This document shows positions 28,604-42,591 of a DNA stretch of 64,000 bases, in pieces. Below the pieces are notes generated by a model, which saw only the letters and a program-made list of their open reading frames with translations, was not told the origin of the DNA and did not search any database. Origin of the DNA: Dryocola sp031988645 (GTDB taxonomy: Bacteria > Pseudomonadota > Gammaproteobacteria > Enterobacterales > Enterobacteriaceae). Numbering within the stretch: the first letter of the stretch is position 1; each line of letters begins with the position of its first letter. Location: assembly GCF_051307045.1 (NCBI RefSeq), contig NZ_CP150452.1:3968001-4032000 (forward strand), written 5' to 3'. A program made the translations under genes and the position numbers.

Positions 28604-29308
28604 TTAGTTCGCCACCGCGTTCAGACCAGACTGGTCGATCGCAACACCTGCGCCCATGGTGGTGGACAGGCTAACTTTCTTAATGAAAACGCCTTTCGCC
28701 TGAGAAGGTTTTGCTTTTTTCAGCGCAACCAGCAGGGATTCCAGGTTTTCTTTCAGTTTGTCAGCGTCAAAATCCACTTTACCGATGGTGGTGTGAATGA
28801 TGCCGTTTTTGTCGTTACGGTAACGAACCTGACCAGCTTTAGCGTTCTTAACCGCGTCAGCAACGTTAGGCGTTACAGTACCAACTTTCGGGTTAGGCAT
28901 CAGGCCACGTGGACCCAGAACCTGGCCCAGCTGGCCAACAACGCGCATTGCATCTGGAGATGCGATAACAACGTCAAAGTTCATTTCGCCTTTTTTGATC
29001 TGGTCTGCCAGATCTTCCATACCTACCAGCTCAGCGCCAGCAGCTTTAGCTGCTTCAGCGTTAGGGCCCTGGGCAAATACGGCTACGCGAACTGAACGGC
29101 CAGTACCGTGCGGCAGTACGGTTGCACCACGTACGTTCTGGTCAGATTTACGAGCGTCGATGCCGAGGTTAACAGCAACGTCAACGCTTTCTACGAATTT
29201 AGCAGTGGCCAGCTCTTTGAGCAGAGCAACGGCTTCGTTGATGTCATACTGTTTGGTCGCATCAACTTTGTCACGGATCACGCGCATGCGCTTGGTCAGT
29301 TTAGCCAT
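28604..29308 (-). CDS. rplA: 50S ribosomal protein L1
   Basis: 234 aa, the E. coli length. L1 forms the mobile stalk at the ribosomal E site and represses translation of its own rplK-rplA mRNA. The RNA-binding signature around VASPDAMRVVGQLGQVLGPR is recognisable (written here as family region near residue 120-140). It follows rplK by 3 bases, consistent with translational coupling. Confidence 0.98.
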   Translation of the reverse strand: MAKLTKRMRVIRDKVDATKQYDINEAVALLKELATAKFVESVDVAVNLGIDARKSDQNVRGATVLPHGTGRSVRVAVFAQGPNAEAAKAAGAELVGMEDLADQIKKGEMNFDVVIASPDAMRVVGQLGQVLGPRGLMPNPKVGTVTPNVADAVKNAKAGQVRYRNDKNGIIHTTIGKVDFDADKLKENLESLLVALKKAKPSQAKGVFIKKVSLSTTMGAGVAIDQSGLNAVAN

Positions 29309-29311
29309 TTC

Positions 29312-29740
29312 TTAATCCTCCACTACCAGGCCCATGGAACGAGCAGTACCTTCGATGGAGCGAGTCATCGCTTCAACGTCAGAACCAGTCATGTCCGCAG
29401 CTTTGGTTTCTGCGATTTCACGCACCTGAGCACGGGTCACTTTACCCACTTTATCTTTGTTCGGCTTGCCGGAACCAGATTTGATGCCAGCAGCTTTCTT
29501 CAGCAGAACTGCAGCCGGTGGGGTTTTAGTAACGAAAGTGAAAGAACGGTCAGCGTAAACGGTAATAACAACCGGAATTGGCAGACCTTTCTCGATGGAA
29601 TCAGTTTTGGCGTTGAACGCTTTACAGAATTCCATGATGTTAACACCCTGCTGACCCAGAGCTGGACCAACCGGTGGACTTGGGTTCGCCATACCAGCTG
29701 CAACCTGCAGCTTGACGTAGGCTTGTACTTTCTTAGCCAT
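29312..29740 (-). CDS. rplK: 50S ribosomal protein L11
   Basis: 142 aa, the E. coli length. L11 forms the GTPase-associated centre with 23S rRNA and is needed for RelA activation. It starts MAKKVQAYVKLQVAAGMA, followed by the PSPPVGPALGQQGVNI segment whose prolines contact factors and thiostrepton-class drugs. First gene of rplKA; an L1 target hairpin lies in its leader. Confidence 0.98.
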   Translation of the reverse strand: MAKKVQAYVKLQVAAGMANPSPPVGPALGQQGVNIMEFCKAFNAKTDSIEKGLPIPVVITVYADRSFTFVTKTPPAAVLLKKAAGIKSGSGKPNKDKVGKVTRAQVREIAETKAADMTGSDVEAMTRSIEGTARSMGLVVED

Positions 29741-29766
29741 CTAAATTTCCTCTAGTGGGTTATAGC

Positions 29767-29779
29767 GCCTCAAGGAGGC
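29767..29779 (-). promoter_or_regulatory. L1 translational operator in the rplK leader
   Basis: GCCTC and GAGGC form a short hairpin just upstream of rplK, in the position and with the asymmetric surroundings of the E. coli L1 mRNA target, which mimics the L1 site on 23S rRNA. Identification rests on position and similarity. Confidence 0.65.
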
Positions 29780-29835
29780 TCCCCGTGAATAAATCGTTTT
29801 AGGTGTCCAGGACACATAAAAACAAAAGGCGCGAA

Positions 29836-29864
29836 ATTGTATGCCAATCTCGCGCCCTGTGCAA
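29836..29864 (-). promoter_or_regulatory. rplK promoter (PL11)
   Basis: Minus-strand -35 TTGCAC (29859-29864), 17-bp spacer and -10 TACAAT (29836-29841), followed by a GC-rich start region (TTCGCGCC). It matches the E. coli PL11 position between nusG and rplK. Confidence 0.88.
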
Positions 29865-29894
29865 CGAATAATCGTTGCTTTTACAACCTGACGA

Positions 29895-30440
29895 TTAAGC
29901 CTTTTCGACCTGGGCAAAATCCAGTTCGACGGGTGTAGCACGGCCAAAGATAGATACAGAAACCTTCAGGCGGCTCTTTTCGTAATCCACTTCTTCCACT
30001 ACACCGTTAAAGTCGGCAAACGGACCATCGCTAACACGGACCATCTCACCCGGTTCAAACAGCGTTTTAGGACGCGGCTTATCACCAACCTGCTGCAGGC
30101 GGTTCATGATCGCATCAACTTCTTTATCGCTAATCGGCGCCGGACGGTCAGACGTGCCGCCAATGAAACCCATAACGCGCGGAACGCTACGCACCAGGTG
30201 CCAGCTCGCATCGTTCATTACCATCTGGACCAGCACGTAGCCCGGGAAGAATTTACGTTCGCTTTTGCGACGTTGGCCACCACGGATTTCGACCACTTCT
30301 TCGGTCGGCACCATGACTTCGCCAAACAACTCTTCCATGTTGTGCAATTTGATATGCTCGCGCAGCGAAGTCGCTACGCGGCCTTCAAAACCGGAAAACG
30401 CCTGAACGACGTACCAGCGCTTTTTAGGGGCTTCAGACAT
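29895..30440 (-). CDS. nusG: Transcription termination/antitermination factor NusG
   Basis: 181 aa, the E. coli length. The N-terminal NGN domain binds RNA polymerase; the C-terminal KOW domain (GEMVRVSDGPFADFNG, about residue 126 on) binds Rho or ribosomal S10. Starts MSEAPKKRWYVVQAFSGFE. It is cotranscribed with secE, one base downstream. Its paralogue rfaH is also in this window, at 52725. Confidence 0.98.
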   Translation of the reverse strand: MSEAPKKRWYVVQAFSGFEGRVATSLREHIKLHNMEELFGEVMVPTEEVVEIRGGQRRKSERKFFPGYVLVQMVMNDASWHLVRSVPRVMGFIGGTSDRPAPISDKEVDAIMNRLQQVGDKPRPKTLFEPGEMVRVSDGPFADFNGVVEEVDYEKSRLKVSVSIFGRATPVELDFAQVEKA

Positions 30441-30441
30441 C

Positions 30442-30825
30442 TCAGAACCTCAGGCCAGTAATAAAAGAAACCAGACGGACTAAAATGCCATCCAGCCCCC
30501 ACAAAATCAGTGACATTACAGCAGTAACGGCGGCCACGATTAAGGTGGTGTGCAATGTTTCCTGGCGAGTCGGCCAAATCACTTTACGTACTTCGGTTCT
30601 CGCTTCGCGGGCGAAAGCAACGGTCGCTTTGCCTTTCGTCGTCAACAGCGCGACACCACCCGCTGCAGCAATCATAATAACCACTGCCAGGGCACGCAGA
30701 GGCAAGGACACATCACGATAAATGTAGTTACCCACGATCGCCAGAATCAGCAGAACGGCAACGGCAAGCCATTTCATCGTTTCCAGGCCGCGCCCGCTTC
30801 CGTGAGCTTCGGTATTCGCACTCAT
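30442..30825 (-). CDS. secE: Preprotein translocase subunit SecE
   Basis: 127 aa from MSANTEAHGSG, the E. coli length. Three hydrophobic segments (about 17-36, 44-62 and 94-115) with the conserved cytoplasmic amphipathic helix REARTEVRKVIWPTRQET before the last one, which clamps SecY. Five in-frame upstream codons are excluded. It precedes nusG. Confidence 0.97.
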   Translation of the reverse strand: MSANTEAHGSGRGLETMKWLAVAVLLILAIVGNYIYRDVSLPLRALAVVIMIAAAGGVALLTTKGKATVAFAREARTEVRKVIWPTRQETLHTTLIVAAVTAVMSLILWGLDGILVRLVSFITGLRF

Positions 30826-31002
30826 AAACCAACCTGTCACAATAAATCAGACAAACATTTTTGCCCCGCAGGCGCGAGGCAAAACCAAACCGAATCGCTC
30901 TTTTCAGACGCTATTCGGTATCAACGCCATCTTCAGAGCCTGTCTCAGCAATGATTATGAGTAAAAAATCACTGATGAGCCAGGTTCTGGTTCGAGAGCG
31001 TA

Positions 31003-31030
31003 CAAAAAGGGCATCAAATGATGCCCTTTT
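31003..31030 (-). terminator. tufB terminator
   Basis: On the minus strand AAAAGGGCATC pairs perfectly with GATGCCCTTTT around ATTT, followed by TTTTTGTAC. It lies about 30 bases after the tufB stop and isolates the tRNA-tufB unit from secE. Confidence 0.93.
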
Positions 31031-31060
31031 CTTGCGCATTGCGTCAAATGTTATCAGCGA

Positions 31061-32246
31061 TTAGCTGAGAACTTTAGCAACAACGCCGGCACCAACGGTA
31101 CGGCCACCTTCACGGATTGCGAAACGCAGACCGTCGTCCATCGCGATTGGGTGGATCAGGGTAACAACCATTTTGATGTTGTCGCCCGGCATGACCATCT
31201 CAACGCCTTCCGGCAGTTCGATGGTACCGGTCACGTCAGTTGTACGGAAGTAGAACTGTGGACGGTAGCCTTTGAAGAACGGAGTGTGACGGCCCGCCTT
31301 CGTCTTTGGACAGAATGTACACTTCAGATTCGAACTTAGTGTGCGGCTTGATGGAGCCTGGCTTAGCCAGAACCTGACCACGTTCGATTTCTTCACGTTT
31401 GATACCACGCAGCAGAACGCCAACGTTCTCGCCCGCACGGCCTTCGTCCAGCAGTTTGCGGAACATTTCAACGCCGGTACAGGTAGATTTCGCGGTATCT
31501 TTGATACCAACGATTTCAACTTCTTCACCAACCTTGATGATGCCGCGCTCTACACGACCGGTAACAACGGTACCACGACCGGAGATGGAGAAGACGTCTT
31601 CGATTGGCAGCAGGAACGGCTTGTCGATAGCACGCTCTGGCTCAGGGATGTAGGAATCCAGGAAGCCTGCCAGTTCGATGATTTTCGCTTCCCACTCAGC
31701 TTCGCCTTCCAGCGCTTTCAGAGCGGAACCGCGAACGATTGGGGTATCGTCGCCCGGGAAGTCGTACTGGGACAGAAGTTCACGAACTTCCATTTCCACC
31801 AGTTCCAGCAGCTCTTCGTCATCAACCATGTCGCATTTGTTCAGGAACACGATGATGTAAGGAACGCCTACCTGACGACCCAGCAGGATGTGCTCACGGG
31901 TCTGCGGCATCGGGCCGTCAGTCGCAGCAACAACCAGGATTGCGCCGTCCATCTGAGCCGCACCGGTGATCATGTTTTTCACGTAGTCGGCGTGCCCTGG
32001 GCAGTCAACGTGCGCGTAGTGGCGAGTCGGGGTGTCATACTCAACGTGGGAAGTGTTGATGGTGATACCACGAGCTTTTTCTTCCGGCGCGTTATCGATC
32101 TGATCGAATGCGCGAGCAGCACCGCCGTAGGTTTTAGCCAGAACGGTAGTGATGGCAGCGGTCAGCGTTGTTTTACCATGGTCAACGTGGCCGATAGTAC
32201 CGACGTTAACGTGCGGTTTTGTACGTTCAAACTTTTCTTTAGACAT
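31061..32246 (-). CDS. tufB: Elongation factor Tu (frame broken by one extra base)
   Basis: 394 aa when corrected, as in E. coli. EF-Tu brings aminoacyl-tRNA to the ribosome. G motifs GHVDHGKTT, DCPGHADY and NKCD are present. At 31291-31295 GGCGGCCGT reads GGCGGGCCGT in the sense strand, inside the segment before PFFKGYRPQFYFR; homology continues perfectly in the next frame. It is fourth in the thrU-tyrU-glyT-thrT-tufB order, which identifies it as tufB rather than tufA. A second tuf copy could buffer a real mutation, but the GGCC context argues for an artefact. Confidence 0.96.
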
Positions 32247-32357
32247 CGATTGTCCCTCTAAGACACGGATAAATCGGTGGTATCACCACATCAACCAGGC
32301 TTATGCCTGAATTTGCTGAATTCATTAACAGAAGAAAAACAGGGAGGAGAATAGAAG

Positions 32358-32433
32358 TGGTGCTGATAGGCAGATTCGAACTGCCGACCTCACCCTTACC
32401 AAGGGTGCGCTCTACCAACTGAGCTATATCAGC
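32358..32433 (-). tRNA. thrT: tRNA-Thr (GGT anticodon)
   Basis: 76 nt with encoded CCA. Minus strand GCTGATATAGCTCAG at the 5' end, anticodon GGT in CTTGGTAAG, T-loop GTTCGAATC. Last tRNA before tufB. Confidence 0.97.
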
Positions 32434-32438
32434 ACATC

Positions 32439-32513
<75 letters not shown>

Positions 32514-32631
32514 ATCTTAGAACTCGGCTACCTGCTTAATTCTGTTTTGAATATGAGAGGAGACCTCTCAGTATTCGAGCCGACTCGCCTGGAGCTTATC
32601 GTCTCGGGCTTCGCGAAGCGTCGCCTTAAAA

Positions 32632-32716
<85 letters not shown>

Positions 32717-32726
32717 AGGCACTTGA

Positions 32727-32802
<76 letters not shown>

Positions 32803-32816
32803 ATCAAGTAGCGCGC

Positions 32817-32845
32817 ATTCTAGGAACACAGGCGCCGCTATGCAA
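32817..32845 (-). promoter_or_regulatory. Promoter of the thrU-tyrU-glyT-thrT-tufB operon
   Basis: Minus-strand -35 TTGCAT (32840-32845), 17-bp spacer, -10 TAGAAT (32817-32822), followed by the GC-rich discriminator GCGCGC, the mark of stringently controlled stable-RNA promoters. Transcription should start a few bases before thrU. Confidence 0.9.
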
Positions 32846-33135
32846 CAAAAAAATCGCATAAAATGCACTACCGCTCACATTTTGCGCGACACGTCGACTA
32901 TTTGCTGATTAAACCGCCGCCAGCGGTCAGTTTTTATGCGTAAAGACAGGCATTCACTGCTCCATCAACATCACAGCGGGCCCCCCTGCCGCACTGCGAA
33001 AGTGCATCCTGCGCTTTTACTGCCCCCGGATTGGGCATCTGAAGCCCATTTTTGTTAGACAACCCCCGAAAACATGGCGCGGCAGAAGTTGGATCGCTTA
33101 TTGCTTTACAGGATCACACCCATAGAGGAGAGCAG
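32846..33135. other. Intergenic region between the tRNA operon and the GNAT gene
   Basis: No gene seen. The plus strand has two short hairpins followed by T-runs: ACCGC/GCGGT near 32913-32927 with TTTTT, and TGGGC/GCCCA at 33032-33048 with TTTTTG. A third small hairpin GCACT/AGTGC is near 32990. They could be leader structures for the downstream acetyltransferase gene; there is no clear evidence for one model. Confidence 0.45.
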
Positions 33136-33687
33136 ATGATGAATATTGTTCCTTTGAATGCTGCCACGCTGCCGGTTTACTGCCGTGAACTCGCCGCGCT
33201 GCTTCTCGATTCTATTGCAAGCGGTGCATCCGTGGGTTACCAGCAAACTCTGTCGCGTGAAGAAGCGGAAAGTACCTTTTATCGATTACGCGGCGCGCTC
33301 GATAACGGCGAGATAAAGATGTGGATTGCCCGTGATGAGTACGGGCTGACGGGCGTGGTACGTCTCGAGCTTTGTAATGAACCGGATGGTTTGAACCGCG
33401 CGACGATCAAATCGCTGTTAGTGCATCGCAGGTGCCGCCGGCAAGGTATCGGTAAGCAGTTAATCTCCGCCTTAGAAAAGGCGGCGGCAGACTATCATCG
33501 GGGGCTGCTGTTTCTTGATATTCAGGCAGGTACGCCCGCGGAAGCATTTTATCGCTCACAGGGATACCGCTGCCTTGGGGAACTGCCTGATTATGTCTGT
33601 TCCCATGACGGCTATTATCATCCCGCCGTTATCTACTACAAGCGCTTATTTGCCGTGAATCAATTCATGCGCGCCATCGCGAGTTAA
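33136..33687 (+). CDS. GNAT-family N-acetyltransferase
   Basis: About 183 aa starting at one of two adjacent ATGs (33136 or 33139) behind AGGAGA; 28 in-frame codons further upstream are not supported by a ribosome site. The acetyl-CoA motif A appears as VHRRCRRQGIGKQLISALE, and the C-terminal PAEAFYRSQGYRCLGELPDY is the typical motif B. Substrate unknown. It sits between the tRNA cluster and coaA, a place with no gene in E. coli K-12, and has its own terminator. Confidence 0.88.
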   Translation: MMNIVPLNAATLPVYCRELAALLLDSIASGASVGYQQTLSREEAESTFYRLRGALDNGEIKMWIARDEYGLTGVVRLELCNEPDGLNRATIKSLLVHRRCRRQGIGKQLISALEKAAADYHRGLLFLDIQAGTPAEAFYRSQGYRCLGELPDYVCSHDGYYHPAVIYYKRLFAVNQFMRAIAS

Positions 33688-33698
33688 GCCGCGCTAAA

Positions 33699-33738
33699 AA
33701 CGTGATGCTTCTTCGGGTAAGCATCACGTTATCGTTTT
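33699..33738 (+). terminator. Terminator after the GNAT gene
   Basis: AACGTGATGCTT (33699-33710) pairs perfectly with AAGCATCACGTT (33719-33730) around an eight-base loop, then ATCGTTTTTTT. It lies just after the acetyltransferase stop. Confidence 0.93.
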
Positions 33739-33890
33739 TTTCTTATTATTCTCCCCCATCTGGTGTTACCCTCCTGCCCATTGTTAAAAAGTAAAATACG
33801 TTGCGCGCCGTTGATTATCCGGGGTTGGTTGCCTTCCCCGGTCCGCGTTTAACGTTCATTTTGTCCTGAATTACAGGCAGAAGCATGCTT

Positions 33891-34841
33891 ATGAGTAATA
33901 AAGAGCAAATGTTGACGACTCCTTATATGCAGTTCAACCGAAGCCAATGGGCAGCCTTGCGTAATTCAGTGCCGATGACCCTGACCGAAGGGGAAGTCGC
34001 TCGGTTGAAAGGCATCAACGAAGATCTTTCACTTGAAGAGGTGGCAGAAATTTATCTGCCCCTTTCGCGCCTGCTGAACTTCTATATCAGTTCAAATTTA
34101 CGCCGCCAGGCCGTGCTTGAACAATTTCTCGGCACTAACGGCCAGCGTATTCCCTACATTATTAGCATCGCGGGAAGCGTCGCGGTGGGTAAAAGCACAA
34201 CCGCACGCGTACTGCAGGCGTTGCTGAGCCGCTGGCCTGAACATCGTCGGGTAGAGCTGATTACAACCGATGGTTTTCTTCATCCGAATAAAGTCCTTAA
34301 AGAACGTAATTTGATGAAGAAAAAGGGGTTTCCACAATCCTATGATATGCATCGCCTGGTGAAATTTGTTTCCGACCTCAAGTCCGGCGCAACTAACGTC
34401 ACCGCGCCCGTCTATTCTCATCTTATTTATGATGTGATCCCTGAGGGCGATAAAACCGTTACTCAACCCGATATTTTAATTCTTGAAGGATTAAATGTCT
34501 TACAAAGCGGCATGGATTACCCACACGATCCGCATCATGTATTCGTCTCGGACTTCGTCGATTTTTCTATTTATGTTGATGCGCCAGAGGAGTTACTGCA
34601 GGACTGGTATATCACCCGCTTCCTGAAATTCCGCGAAGGCGCGTTTACCGATCCGGACTCTTATTTCCACAGCTACGCCAGGCTGTCGGAGGACGAGGCG
34701 GTGAGTATTGCCCTGCAGCTCTGGAAAGAGATTAACTGGCTGAACTTAAAAGAAAATATACTTCCAACCCGCGAACGTGCCAGCTTAATTATGACTAAAA
34801 GCGCAAATCACGCGGTGGAAAGTGTCCGCCTACGCAAATAA
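33891..34841 (+). CDS. coaA: Pantothenate kinase, type I
   Basis: 316 aa from MSNKEQML, the E. coli length; an ATG two codons upstream is less likely. It phosphorylates pantothenate, the first and CoA-inhibited step of coenzyme A synthesis. The P-loop GSVAVGKST is at about 95-103, followed by the conserved SRWPEHRRVELITTDGFL region (given as landmarks). It is convergent with birA and shares a terminator with it. Confidence 0.98.
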   Translation: MSNKEQMLTTPYMQFNRSQWAALRNSVPMTLTEGEVARLKGINEDLSLEEVAEIYLPLSRLLNFYISSNLRRQAVLEQFLGTNGQRIPYIISIAGSVAVGKSTTARVLQALLSRWPEHRRVELITTDGFLHPNKVLKERNLMKKKGFPQSYDMHRLVKFVSDLKSGATNVTAPVYSHLIYDVIPEGDKTVTQPDILILEGLNVLQSGMDYPHDPHHVFVSDFVDFSIYVDAPEELLQDWYITRFLKFREGAFTDPDSYFHSYARLSEDEAVSIALQLWKEINWLNLKENILPTRERASLIMTKSANHAVESVRLRK

Positions 34842-34842
34842 T

Positions 34843-34874
34843 AAAAAGGGGGATACGATCCCCCTTTCCTTTTT
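34843..34874. terminator. Terminator between coaA and birA
   Basis: AAAGGGGGAT and ATCCCCCTTT form a stem around ACG, with A-rich left and T-rich right flanks, so it can serve both convergent genes. It touches the birA stop codon. Confidence 0.9.
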
Positions 34875-35836
34875 AGCTTACCCCGCGTAGCGATATTTCA
34901 CCGCCGACCCAAGGTTTAATTACTCCATCCTGCTCTAACAGCAGTGCGCCCTGCTCGTTTATTCCCCGCGAGATACCGTATATCTCACGATCGCCGATAA
35001 TAAGTTTAACCTGACGATTAGCGTAATTATCCAGCGCTTCCCAACGAGAAAGGAATGGCGTAAGGCTTTCTTGCTCAAATAAGGTTAATGCCGCGCGTAG
35101 CTCGTGTATTAAAGTTACCGCCAGCGCATTGCGATCGATATTAATTCCGGCTTCCTGAAGATTAATCCAGCCCTGATTAATCACATCCGACGCAACGTTA
35201 CGCATGGCAAGGTTAATACCAGCGCCAATGACAATCTGCGCGGCATCACCGGTCTTGCCCGTCAGCTCGACAAGTATGCCGGCCAGCTTGCGATCGTTGA
35301 GATAGAGATCGTTAGGCCATTTAACCCTGACGTCTTTCGCACCCAGCTCGCGAAGCACTTCAGCCATGACGATGCCGATGACCAGGCTCAGTCCCACCGC
35401 CGCGGCAGGCCCCCTGATCCAGTCGCCAGTACATTGAGAGATAAAGGTTCGCGCCGAATGGAGAAAACCACTGCCGTCCGCGCCGGCCGCGTCCTGCCTG
35501 CTGATATTCCGCAATACAGGCGTCTCCGGGCTGCAGGCTCTCAAGACGCTCAAGCAGATATTGGTTAGTGGAGTCGATAACGGGCAATACAGCAACCGTG
35601 CCTTTTTCTATCTTCGATTTAATCAGCGATTCATCAAGCAGCTGCATAGGATCGGGTAAGCTGTATCCCTTTCCCGGGACGGTAAATACATCGACACCCC
35701 AGTCGCGTAGCGTTTGAATATGTTTATTGATAGCCGCACGGCTCATCCCAAGCTTTTCGCCCAGCTGCTCGCCAGAATGAAATTCTCCATCGGCAAGGAT
35801 GCTGACCAGGGTTAGGGGGATTGTGTTATCTTTCAC
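34873..35836 (-). CDS. birA: Biotin ligase / biotin operon repressor BirA (frame broken by one extra base)
   Basis: About 320 aa when corrected (E. coli 321). The N-terminal winged helix (SRAAINKHIQTLR) binds the bio operator; the central domain has the biotinyl-AMP loop GRGRRGRQW; the C-terminal SH3-like domain ends the protein. It attaches biotin to AccB. The frame is broken at 35408-35414, where CAGGGGCCT reads CAGGGGGCCT in the sense strand. It starts with GTG, overlapping the murB stop (GTGA). BirA is essential in E. coli, so a real frameshift is unlikely. Confidence 0.95.
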
Positions 35837-36862
35837 GCAATGGTCTCCACGGCACTGACTTCACCTTTCGGGCCGATAAAGCGAACCTCCGGCTCCAGCC
35901 ACACGTTAAATTTTTCCCCCACGCGCTGGCGGATATAGTGCGCCAGGCCGACGATATCCTGGCCTGAGGCCTGCGCCTCATTGATTAACACTAACGCCTG
36001 CTGACGATGAACGGCAGCACCGCCAAGCTGATATCCTTTTAGTTCGCACTGATCGATCAGCCAGCCTGCCGCCAGCTTTGTCGCTCCATCAGCCTGCGGA
36101 TAGTGAGGCATACGCGGGAATTCCGCCAGCAGTTCGGCGGCCCTGCGCCGCCGCGATAACAGGGTTTTTAAAGAAGCTGCCGGCGTTGCCATGGATGCGG
36201 GGATCCGGAAGCTTTGTCATTCGCATATGACATACGGCGTCAAAAACTTCCTGCGGCGTAACGGTAGCGGGATCAAAGCGGGTCAGGTCGCCGTAGGTCA
36301 GTACCGGCTGCCATATTTTAGGCAGGCGCAGGCCGACGGCGGTAATAGCATAGCTGTGCTGGTAATCGTGCTTGAAAATACTGTCGCGATAGCCAAACTG
36401 GCATTGGGCATTATCAAGACGACACGATTCGCCGCTGCGTAAATCAACGCAGTCCACGTAGGAACAAACCATTTTTAATTCAACACCATAGGCGCCGATA
36501 TTTTGAATAGGGGAAGATCCGACACAGCCCGGGATCAGCGCCAGATTCTCAAGTCCTGGCATAGACTGTTGTAAGGTATATTCAACAAGGCGATGCCAGT
36601 TTTCGCCGGCGCCAACGTGCAGATACCAGGCGTCATCCCCTTCCGTGACTTCAATACCGGCAATGCGGTTAACTATTACCGTTCCGGCAAAATCATCAAG
36701 AAAGAGAACGTTACTTCCCTCGCCCAGGATCAAAACCGGATTTTGCAGTGATACGGCTTCGTTCCAGGCTTCGCTGAGTTGTTGCACCGTTTGCGCAATA
36801 ACAATACGCAGGGCGTTGGCCTGAATACCGAAAGTATTGAAGGGCTTAAGAGAGGAGCTCAT
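35833..36862 (-). CDS. murB: UDP-N-acetylenolpyruvoylglucosamine reductase MurB (frame broken by one extra base)
   Basis: 342 aa when corrected, the E. coli length. The FAD enzyme reducing UDP-GlcNAc-enolpyruvate to UDP-MurNAc in peptidoglycan synthesis. FAD contacts GEGSNVLF and SSPIQNIGAYGVE and the catalytic Ser region GNAGSFFKNP are present. The frame breaks at 36139-36143, where CAGGCCGCC reads CAGGGCCGCC in the sense strand, directly after the GNAGSFF motif. Essential gene. It is the first gene downstream of the complete rrn operon, as murB is downstream of rrnB in E. coli. Confidence 0.95.
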
Positions 36863-36952
36863 GTCGATATCTTTCCTGAGTTTAAACCCGGTTAGTGTAC
36901 CTTATCTCGCTGAGCTTGGCTTGTACGGTGGAAATCGTTGTAAAACGCAGAC

Positions 36953-36988
36953 GACAAAAAGGCCATCCTTGCGGATGGCCTTTTTGTC
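36953..36988 (-). terminator. rrn operon terminator
   Basis: A 16-bp perfect stem, GACAAAAAGGCCATCC with GGATGGCCTTTTTGTC, around a four-base loop, right after the 5S gene. In the rrn direction the stem ends in TTTTTGTC. Both of its GGCC sites are unaltered. Confidence 0.94.
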
Positions 36989-36994
36989 TGTTTG

Positions 36995-37114
36995 GAGCCT
37001 GGCAGTTCCCTACTCTCGCATGGGGAGACCCCACACTACCATCGGCGCTACGGCGTTTCACTTCTGAGTTCGGCATGGGGTCAGGTGGGACCACCGCGCT
37101 GTTGCCGCCAGGCA
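36995..37114 (-). rRNA. rrf: 5S ribosomal RNA
   Basis: 120 nt; minus strand begins TGCCTGGCGGCAACAGCGCG and ends in GCCAGGCTC, the two ends pairing as helix I. The conserved CCGAACTCAGAAGTGAAACG loop region is present. It follows the 23S by about 100 bases. Confidence 0.96.
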
Positions 37115-37218
37115 TATTCTGTTCTCCGGCCGTCACTGCTCATGACCACCGGCTTAAAATCTCGGTTCAGGCTGAAAATCAAATTATTCTGTCTCTCACA
37201 AAACACCTTCGGTGTTGT

Positions 37219-40124
<2,906 letters not shown>

Positions 40125-40319
40125 TCACAACCCGAAGATGTTTCGCTTCAGATTATGAAAATTTGAGAGACTCGAACATATCGTAAACCCATTCTTTATT
40201 ACGGAAGAATGAGACGACATGTCGTTTCAATTTTCAGCTTGTTCCGGATTTTTAAAGAGCAAATATCTCAAACGTGATTCCTGAGAATCAGTTTTGAGAT
40301 ACCATTGAGCATGAAATGA

Positions 40320-40395
40320 TGGTGGAGCTAAGCGGGATCGAACCGCTGACCTCCTGCGTGCAAGGCAGGCGCTCTCCCAGCTGAGCTATAGCCCC
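40320..40395 (-). tRNA. alaT: tRNA-Ala (TGC anticodon)
   Basis: 76 nt with CCA. Minus strand begins GGGGCTATAGCTCAGCTGG, anticodon TGC in CTTGCACGC, T-loop GTTCGATCC. It lies in the 16S-23S spacer downstream of tRNA-Ile, the order of E. coli rrnA, rrnD and rrnH. Confidence 0.96.
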
Positions 40396-40508
40396 ATCGA
40401 TTTCGTAAAACCTTTGATTTACCGAAAATTGTTCGCTAGTCAAGGCGCAGCGTCACGAAGCATATTTTGATATGCGAGTGATGCTGTAACGCAGGATAGC
40501 GGAGAATC

Positions 40509-40586
<78 letters not shown>

Positions 40587-40654
40587 ATAAGGTTTTACTG
40601 CTCGTTTTCTATCAGACAATCTGTGTGAGCACTGCGCGGGTTGTATCTTTAAGG

Positions 40655-42196
<1,542 letters not shown>

Positions 42197-42530
42197 AAAG
42201 CTTGATGTGCTTCAACCAGTGAAGCGGTGCTCAAAGATTACATTCACATAATTCACTAATGAATTACTGTCTGGTCACTCTTCAAGACTTGATATTTTTT
42301 TGCACCCTAAGGTGCTGAGATATCAATCCTGCGAGTGCCCACACAGATTGTCTGATAAATTGTTAAAGAGCAGTGCCACAATCTTCGGTGGCGCGGGCTG
42401 TGCATATTACGCTTTCCCGCTACGTAGTCAAGCATTTATTTCCTGCTTCACTGCGCCTGACGGGCCGGTTTGTAAGCCGTTGTGCCGTGTCAGTGGAGGC
42501 GCAGTATAGGGATTTTTCGGAGGCTGACAA
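42197..42530 (-). promoter_or_regulatory. rrn leader with promoters P1 and P2 and boxA
   Basis: P1: -35 TTGTCA (42525-42530), 16-bp spacer, -10 TATACT (42503-42508). P2: -35 TTGACT (42426-42431), 16-bp spacer, -10 TAATAT (42404-42409). BoxA TGCTCTTTAACA at 42361-42372. The transcribed leader below boxA is nearly identical to that of the first operon, while the promoter part differs, so the two are distinct loci. The region 42197-42591 holds no gene. Confidence 0.9.
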
Positions 42531-42591
42531 GGGTTTATTGCAAAAAAATTACTGACCGCATTTTTTTTCGACAAACCGTCTATTTTCACGA

